From positions 186,001-250,000 of the forward strand of contig SVCA01000001.1 of NCBI GenBank assembly GCA_015058625.1: a stretch of DNA of 64,000 nucleotides, in the 5' to 3' direction. The position numbers and the translations under genes were made by a program. The DNA comes from Pseudoselenomonas ruminantium (GTDB taxonomy: Bacteria > Bacillota > Negativicutes > Selenomonadales > Selenomonadaceae). Positions 59,467 to 64,000 of this stretch are shown piece after piece (within the stretch, counting starts at the first letter, position 1; the number at the start of each line of letters is the position of its first letter). The notes under the pieces are model-generated. The model worked only from the letters and a program-made list of their open reading frames with translations. It did no database searches and had not been told where the DNA came from.

Positions 59467-60426
59467 TTAGCAAAATTTACGCACGGCCTTGCCATTCAGA
59501 TAATCGCAGAGCCGTCCCTGATAGCGCCCCTCCTGCCGCATCACATTGATGATGTGGTCGCGGATTTTCCACCAGCCCGTGTGCCAGTTGGAAAAGAGGG
59601 TATTTTCCTCCGGCGCTCGGCCGATAATCCGCTGCAGAACAATCTCCGGCGACAGATGTTCCAAAAACTTAATCACCCTGTCCTCGTATTCCGGCAAGGT
59701 AATCATTTTTAACTTGCCCGCCTCATAATCCTTCGCCATAGCGGTGCCCTTGACGATGTACAGGGCGTGCAGTTTCACCTGGTCAACGCCTAAAGCCGAC
59801 AAAATCTTGGCATCCTCAATCACATCCAGCTCATCATCCCAGGGAAGATTGAGTATCAGATGGACGCAGGACTGCAGGCCGAATTTCTTGATGCGCAAAA
59901 TGGCATCGATAAGTTCGGCCAACGTATGACCGCGGTTAATCTCCACCAAAGTATGGACATTGGTGCTCTGCAGCCCCAGCTCCACACAGATGTCAATATT
60001 GTGCTTCTCCTTCTGTGCCTGCAGAACTGCCAGATGCTCGTCGCTGACGCAGTCAGGACGGGTGGCAATATACACCGCCACCACATCTTCCGGCGCTCCG
60101 GCTTCATCCACCCAGGCCGCCAATTTTTCCGGCGTCGTGTAAGTGTTGCTGAAATTTTGCAGATAGGGAATAAATTTCTTCGCCTTGTACTTCGGCACAA
60201 TATGCGCCTTGTTGGCCTCCATCTGTTCCGTAATCGTCATTGAAGCCGGCAAATTCTCATACCCCGTGCCAATCTCCCCGCAAAACGTACAGCCTGCCCC
60301 ACCATTGCCACAGGTGCCGTCCCGGTTTGGGCAGGTCACAGGCAGTGCAATCGGCAGTTTATAGACCTTCTCACCGTAGCGGTCTTTTAGATAGTCGGAA
60401 AATGCCCGATATATTGTCTGTTTCAT
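59467..60426 (-). CDS. YhcC-like radical-SAM protein (TIGR01212 type)
   Basis: 319 residues. Radical-SAM family of unknown function, related to Elp3. Cysteines at 32, 39, 46 and 49 lie in VTCPNRDGTCGNGGAGCTFCG; the pair CxxC at 46-49 with Cys32 is the likely cluster site. Family blocks: YLQNFSNTYTTPEKL (about 88-102), VELGLQSTNVHTLVEINRGH (about 151-170) and HLILNLPWDDELDVIEDAKIL. It follows the larger radical-SAM gene by 31 bp in the same transcript. Confidence 0.88.
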   Translation of the reverse strand: MKQTIYRAFSDYLKDRYGEKVYKLPIALPVTCPNRDGTCGNGGAGCTFCGEIGTGYENLPASMTITEQMEANKAHIVPKYKAKKFIPYLQNFSNTYTTPEKLAAWVDEAGAPEDVVAVYIATRPDCVSDEHLAVLQAQKEKHNIDICVELGLQSTNVHTLVEINRGHTLAELIDAILRIKKFGLQSCVHLILNLPWDDELDVIEDAKILSALGVDQVKLHALYIVKGTAMAKDYEAGKLKMITLPEYEDRVIKFLEHLSPEIVLQRIIGRAPEENTLFSNWHTGWWKIRDHIINVMRQEGRYQGRLCDYLNGKAVRKFC

Positions 60427-60457
60427 TTATAGCCTTTCAAATATCTTATATACTTTC

Positions 60458-62269
60458 TTATACACCATCTTGTGCAGATGAACCAATTTCCAGCTCAATT
60501 CGCTGGCATACCGGCTCATCTGCAGTATAGTCAAACAACAGGGCGGTCGGTTGACAAGTCAGTTTTTGACAAGTCAAATCTTGACTTGTCAACATCACGT
60601 TATAGGCAAAGACCTCGATATGGTATTTCTTATTCACATCCCGCCAGTTGGTGAATTCGTAATCCGGCAGGTAAGCCCGCACACGGCTCGGGGCGCCCTT
60701 CCAGAAGTCGGCGGTAATATCCTGATACTGCAGGCGGTTCCAGTTGAGGTTCTCGGGGCGGATTTTACCGCCATCGGAGAGCAGGGCATCATAGCGCAGT
60801 AAATTGTCCATAAGCTCTGCTGACAGTTCATACGCCGCTAACGCAAAATCCCGCAGATAGCCGTAAAGATTCTTCGTACTATGGCCGATTTTATGAAAAC
60901 CATGCATCTCCCACCAGTCGGTAAACTTCTGCCAAAAGACAAAAGCATCGCCCTGCTCACATTCCTGAATCAGATAGTTTGCCGTCTTGCGGCAGCGCCC
61001 TGCATTGTAATAGAGTTCAAAAACCTGTTCAAAACTGTGGAACCAGCGAATTTCGCCGTAGCTCAACGCATCACTTTGCAGCACTTCATAGGGAGCCATG
61101 GGCATGTAACGATAATGATAGGGCTGAACCAGGTTCATCATCGCCGCCCCTTTGAGGAACTTCAAAAAGCCCAACTGCAGCATATCCGTCTGCAAAGCAT
61201 AGACATCATTAAAGGATTTATGGAAGGATGCCATGCCCTCACCTGGCAGGCCGATAATCAAATCCACATGCAGGTGCATATTGTGAAAGCCCATTATCCT
61301 TTGGATATGGTCAGCAATATCCTGCCAGTGATTGACCCGTGACACAGCTTTTAATGTCACCGGATTGGTAGACTGAATGCCGATTTCGAGCTGCACACGT
61401 CCTTTGGGCAGTTGCGCAAGCACCTGCATGACTTCCTCATCCAGATAGTCAATCGCTACCTCAAAATGGAAGTTCGTGCGGCAGTCAACAGGCAGTTTTA
61501 AGAGATACTGCAGGATAGGCAAAAAATGAGATTTCTTGGCATTAAACGTGCGGTCAACGAATTTCACCTGCCGCACATCATGGGCAACAAAGAAATCCAG
61601 TTCCTTAAACACCCGCTCTAGCGGCAAAAAGCGCACGCCCGCCGTGGCACAGGATAGACAATAAGCACAGGAAAAGGGACAGCCGCGGCTGGTTTCATAG
61701 TAAAGAATCCGCTCCTTAATCTCCGCCATTTCCTCTGCACGGTAGGCAAAGGGCACCTTGCCCGCAAAGTCAGCGACCGTCATATCCTGCCCCTCATTGA
61801 TTTGACCAGTCAGACTGCGCCAGGCAATGCCAGGAATAGTTGACATGTCAAGCTGACCGTTGACTTTTGACTTATCAAAACCGGCCGCCTGCAGCTGCTT
61901 TACCAGCTGTGGCAAAGCCTCTTCCCCTTCCCCACGGCAGACATAATCCACCATGGGAAAATCCGTCATAAAGTCCGTTACGCCATAGGAAACCTCCGGC
62001 CCGCCACAGATGATGATGGTATCTGGCAAGGCCACAGGCAGAAGTTTTAACAGCAATTTTACCAGCTCAATATTCCAGATATAACAGGAAATCCCCAGCA
62101 CCTTCGGCTGGGCACTATAAATTTCCCCGAGCATCGCAAGCAGCTGATGATTAATCGTCAGCTCCATGATTTCCGAGCCCGGCACTGCCTGCCGCAAATA
62201 GCGGACAGATAACGATGTATGGGAATACTTGGCGTTAAGAGCCAGCCAAAGAATTTTATTTTCGTCCAT
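60458..62269 (-). CDS. B12-binding-type radical-SAM protein (DUF4080)
   Basis: 603 residues from ATG 62269 (AGGAGAC eight bases upstream); the open frame continues into repeat DNA and is rejected. The N-terminal Rossmann-like domain (KILWLALNAKYSHTSLSVRYL, about 5-25; VLGISCYIWNIELVKLLLKLL) is of cobalamin-binding type but the DxHxxG cobalamin motif is absent. The radical-SAM motif is SRGCPFSCAYCLSCA (CxxxCxxC, about 197-204). DUF4080 C-domain follows. TGAC-NN-GTCA units put repeats in the linker (KSKVNGQLDMSTI, LTGQI) and near the C-terminus (LTSQDLTCQKLTCQ, about 568-582). Substrate unknown. Confidence 0.88.
   Translation of the reverse strand: MDENKILWLALNAKYSHTSLSVRYLRQAVPGSEIMELTINHQLLAMLGEIYSAQPKVLGISCYIWNIELVKLLLKLLPVALPDTIIICGGPEVSYGVTDFMTDFPMVDYVCRGEGEEALPQLVKQLQAAGFDKSKVNGQLDMSTIPGIAWRSLTGQINEGQDMTVADFAGKVPFAYRAEEMAEIKERILYYETSRGCPFSCAYCLSCATAGVRFLPLERVFKELDFFVAHDVRQVKFVDRTFNAKKSHFLPILQYLLKLPVDCRTNFHFEVAIDYLDEEVMQVLAQLPKGRVQLEIGIQSTNPVTLKAVSRVNHWQDIADHIQRIMGFHNMHLHVDLIIGLPGEGMASFHKSFNDVYALQTDMLQLGFLKFLKGAAMMNLVQPYHYRYMPMAPYEVLQSDALSYGEIRWFHSFEQVFELYYNAGRCRKTANYLIQECEQGDAFVFWQKFTDWWEMHGFHKIGHSTKNLYGYLRDFALAAYELSAELMDNLLRYDALLSDGGKIRPENLNWNRLQYQDITADFWKGAPSRVRAYLPDYEFTNWRDVNKKYHIEVFAYNVMLTSQDLTCQKLTCQPTALLFDYTADEPVCQRIELEIGSSAQDGV
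60552..60591. repeat. three-unit TGAC-NN-GTCA array
   Basis: Units at 60552, 60567 and 60582, each 15 bp apart, inside the DUF4080 radical-SAM gene near its 3' end. Encodes Leu-Thr-x-Gln repeats, the same frame as in rlmB. Confidence 0.88.
61803..61878. repeat. scattered TGAC-NN-GTCA units in the radical-SAM linker
   Basis: Exact units at 61803 and 61841 and decayed forms near 61855 and 61868 (TTTTGA-CTTA-TCAAAA at 61865-61880). They lie in the segment between the N-terminal and radical-SAM domains. Confidence 0.7.
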
Positions 62270-62319
62270 GTACAAGTCTCCTAAATAAAGGTGCTGTGAA
62301 ATTGCAGTTTGTTGGGGAA

Positions 62320-62885
62320 TTCGTGGTAAAGGTATCTTGTTCATACTTAGTTTGGGGCCAGACGGGGGAGTAATTTTTCTGTTTTCCGCTAAACGACCCC
62401 CTCGGAAAAAATAGCTGTCCATTTACTTGCGCCGGGCAGGCCAACGGCGCTCTTTTCAGCGTATTTGCTTAGCAGGGGACTACATGGGGCCGGCCTTCAC
62501 TGCGTTCAGGCAGTCGCTCCCTACAGAAAAATCACTCCCCCGTCCGACCCAAGCTACGGCTTATACTATTGCCACGAACTCGTTGCTCCCGTTACAAGAA
62601 CATCGATGTACTTGCTGCTTGTCACCGATAAAAATTCATTTTATGCAGACGCAACTTAGGGCGGAGGTGGTGATGCTTTTCGCCGTGGAACGACTGTCCG
62701 AACGCAGTGAGGACTGGCCCACAAACGGCATAAACTAAACACTGAGCTGAACATACGCGCCGCCGGTCTTGCCCGGCGCAGGTAACTAAAAAGCCCATAC
62801 ATTTACTTGTGGGTCATTCAGTGCAACGGCGAAAAGTATTACCACCTCCGACCAAACTGAGCTGTAACAAATTAGTTCAATCTCG
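62320..62885. repeat. 566-bp composite palindromic repeat, copy 2
   Basis: Homologous in the same orientation to 1674-2233, with the same two inverted halves (A about 62354-62552, B about 62656-62858) and centre. Paired arms: 62354-62382 with 62523-62552, and 62656-62697 with 62823-62858. This copy is bounded by an exact 12-bp inverted repeat, AAATTGCAGTTT (62299-62310) and AAACTGCAATTT (62899-62910), and by GGxGCTGTGAAAT ends (62290-62302 and 62963-62975), which copy 1 does not have. The whole gap 62270-62988 has no convincing gene. Confidence 0.85.
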
Positions 62886-62914
62886 TAATAACATCGATAA
62901 ACTGCAATTTGCAA

Positions 62915-62947
62915 AAAGTGCGTTGATAATTTATGTCAACGCACTTT
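62915..62947 (-). terminator. terminator of pepD
   Basis: AAAGTGCGTTGA (62915-62926) with TCAACGCACTTT (62936-62947); on the minus strand TTTTTGC follows. The pepD stop is 42 bp before. Confidence 0.8.
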
Positions 62948-62988
62948 CTGTATTGAAGGGTTATTTCACAGCCCCTTCTTATGTTCTC

Positions 62989-64000
62989 TTACATTTTTGC
63001 AATCTCATGCAGGGTTTCCACAATCAAATCCACCTGCGGTTTTACGGTTTCGAGCAGCAGGCGTTCTTTCGGGCTATGGATATCCATGGTTGTTACGCCG
63101 ATGGACACCATATCAAGCTGCGGGTTCTTGCGGAAGTGCCAGCCGCATTCGAGGCCGGCATGGATGGTTTCCACCTTCATATCTTTGCCATTCTGCTTTT
63201 TGAAGGTATCGGCCATAATCTTGGCCAGTTTGCTGTCCTTGTTTTCCTTCCAGCCCGGGGACTGCGTGCCGATATGCGCCGTAAAGCCGGTGAGTGCGCC
63301 CCATTCTTCAGCCATAAAGCGGAATTCGTCGAGCTTCTGGTCCACAGCAGAACGCGGGAAATACTGAACTTTCACTTCCGTATCCGTGGTTTCGACTACA
63401 CCAAGGTTAGCAGACGTTTCCACAAGGCCCGGAATCACCGTGGACATTGCAAAGGTTCCCGTGTGCAGAACCGTCAGCAGGCGAATCAGACGGGTCATAT
63501 CGCCGGCATTCATCACCTGTTCCGGCATGTCTACGTTCTTCAGTTCAAAACGGGCATTCGGGTCAACACTGCCATACATCTTATTGAAGCGTTCCTGCTG
63601 GTCATTCAGCACTTTTTCGATAGCCACTTTGTCCAAATCCGTAACGATGGTCATGCGGGCATCATCGGGGATGGCATTGCGGGCCTTGCCGCCGTTAAAT
63701 GCAGCCAGTTCTACTTCACCTTCAGCGGAAAGTGCCGCCAGTGTCATAGCCAAAGTGCGGATGGCATTGCCACGGCCGTCGCCGATGCGCTCGCCGGAGT
63801 GGCCGCCCAAGAGGCCTTTAACTTCAATCTGCCAAGCCGGCGTCATTTCCGGCTTCACCCATTTGATTTCGCGAGAGAAATCGAGGTTAACACTGCCTGC
63901 GCTGCCAACGGTCAGTTCATCATAGTTTTCCGAATCGCAGTTAATCAGGAACTTGGCATCCTGCAGATGTTTGGCATCCAGATGAATCGCACCAGTCATG
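62989..64000 (-). CDS. pepD: aminoacyl-histidine dipeptidase (PepD), N-terminus beyond window
   Basis: About 337 C-terminal residues of a protein usually near 480. M20C metallopeptidase cleaving Xaa-His and other dipeptides. Seen: KFLINCDSENYDELTVGSAG (family block with a metal-site Asp/Glu), GLLGGHSGERIGDGRGNAIR (metal His in GGHSG), NAIPDDARMTIV, and near the end ETIHAGLECGWHFRKNP and IGVTTMDIHSPKER with the last His ligand. The Met at the window edge is internal; the gene continues beyond 64000. Confidence 0.93.
   Translation of the reverse strand, partial: MTGAIHLDAKHLQDAKFLINCDSENYDELTVGSAGSVNLDFSREIKWVKPEMTPAWQIEVKGLLGGHSGERIGDGRGNAIRTLAMTLAALSAEGEVELAAFNGGKARNAIPDDARMTIVTDLDKVAIEKVLNDQQERFNKMYGSVDPNARFELKNVDMPEQVMNAGDMTRLIRLLTVLHTGTFAMSTVIPGLVETSANLGVVETTDTEVKVQYFPRSAVDQKLDEFRFMAEEWGALTGFTAHIGTQSPGWKENKDSKLAKIMADTFKKQNGKDMKVETIHAGLECGWHFRKNPQLDMVSIGVTTMDIHSPKERLLLETVKPQVDLIVETLHEIAKM

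Noticed and set aside
62270..62422. N-terminal extension of the DUF4080 radical-SAM gene
   Set aside because: It runs into the repeat border, and the conserved family start coincides with ATG 62269 with its AGGAGAC site.

Overview
The window reads as chromosome of a diderm Firmicute of the class Negativicutes, most likely Selenomonadaceae (Selenomonas and relatives). Firmicute-type genes (sigH next to rlmB, thyX and mini-RNase III; a CarD regulator; a YacL-type PIN-TRAM protein; RqcH/NFACT; DUF502) sit beside outer-membrane features (two large autotransporters and a type IV pilin / GspL-like cluster). No ribosomal RNA, phage, CRISPR or intact transposase was seen. Assignments come from reading motifs by eye; no database search was possible. 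The taxonomic call is inference.

Layout. 1-1.6 kb: dinB (cut by the window edge) and a small secreted protein. 1.7-2.2 kb: a 560-bp palindromic repeat. 2.2-9.0 kb (minus): miaB-mutS-mutL-RsmJ-like methyltransferase. 9.2-10.9 kb (plus): rqcH. 11.1-15.2 kb (minus): modABC followed by a metal-type ABC ATPase and permease. 15.4-21.3 kb (minus): sigH, then ispD-ispF-cysS-mrnC-thyX-rlmB. 21.3-26.8 kb (minus): PIN-TRAM protein, carD, a secreted protein, serine dehydratase sdaAB/sdaAA and dapA. 26.9-29.7 kb (minus): aroC-aroK-aroB. 29.8-34.1 kb (minus): eight tightly overlapping pilus/pseudopilin genes. 34.3-38.9 kb (minus): DUF2156-phoH-ybeY-era-DUF502-recO. 39.0-43.8 kb (minus): dhaM, purL and a YhcH-like protein. 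44.0-51.3 kb (minus): two tandem autotransporters with HExxH motifs. 51.6-53.9 kb (plus): Lrp regulator, aminotransferase, tRNA-Pro and thioredoxin. 53.9-58.8 kb (minus): Crp-family regulator, prs, glmU, GntR regulator, ispE. 59.0-59.4 kb (plus): an AdoMet-decarboxylase-like protein without the catalytic serine. 59.5-62.3 kb (minus): two radical-SAM proteins. 62.3-62.9 kb: second copy of the 560-bp repeat. 63.0-64.0 kb (minus): pepD, cut by the window edge.

Two non-genic signals run across the window. First, the palindrome TGAC-NN-GTCA occurs at least 19 times (about one expected by chance with even base use). It often forms 15- or 12-bp-period arrays inside genes (mutL, rlmB, aroC, a radical-SAM gene), where it adds in-frame pentapeptide repeats, and it also sits inside promoters (mod, trxA, DUF2156). 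Second, long hairpin-forming repeats (1674-2233, 62320-62885, 19888-20049) lie at or near stop codons. Other points of interest are the SpeD-like protein with Gly63 in place of Ser63, a CRP-like site placed as in a class II promoter before the DUF2156-phoH operon, a near-perfect promoter that shares DNA with a terminator before modA, and a 329-bp identical tract in the two autotransporter barrels.
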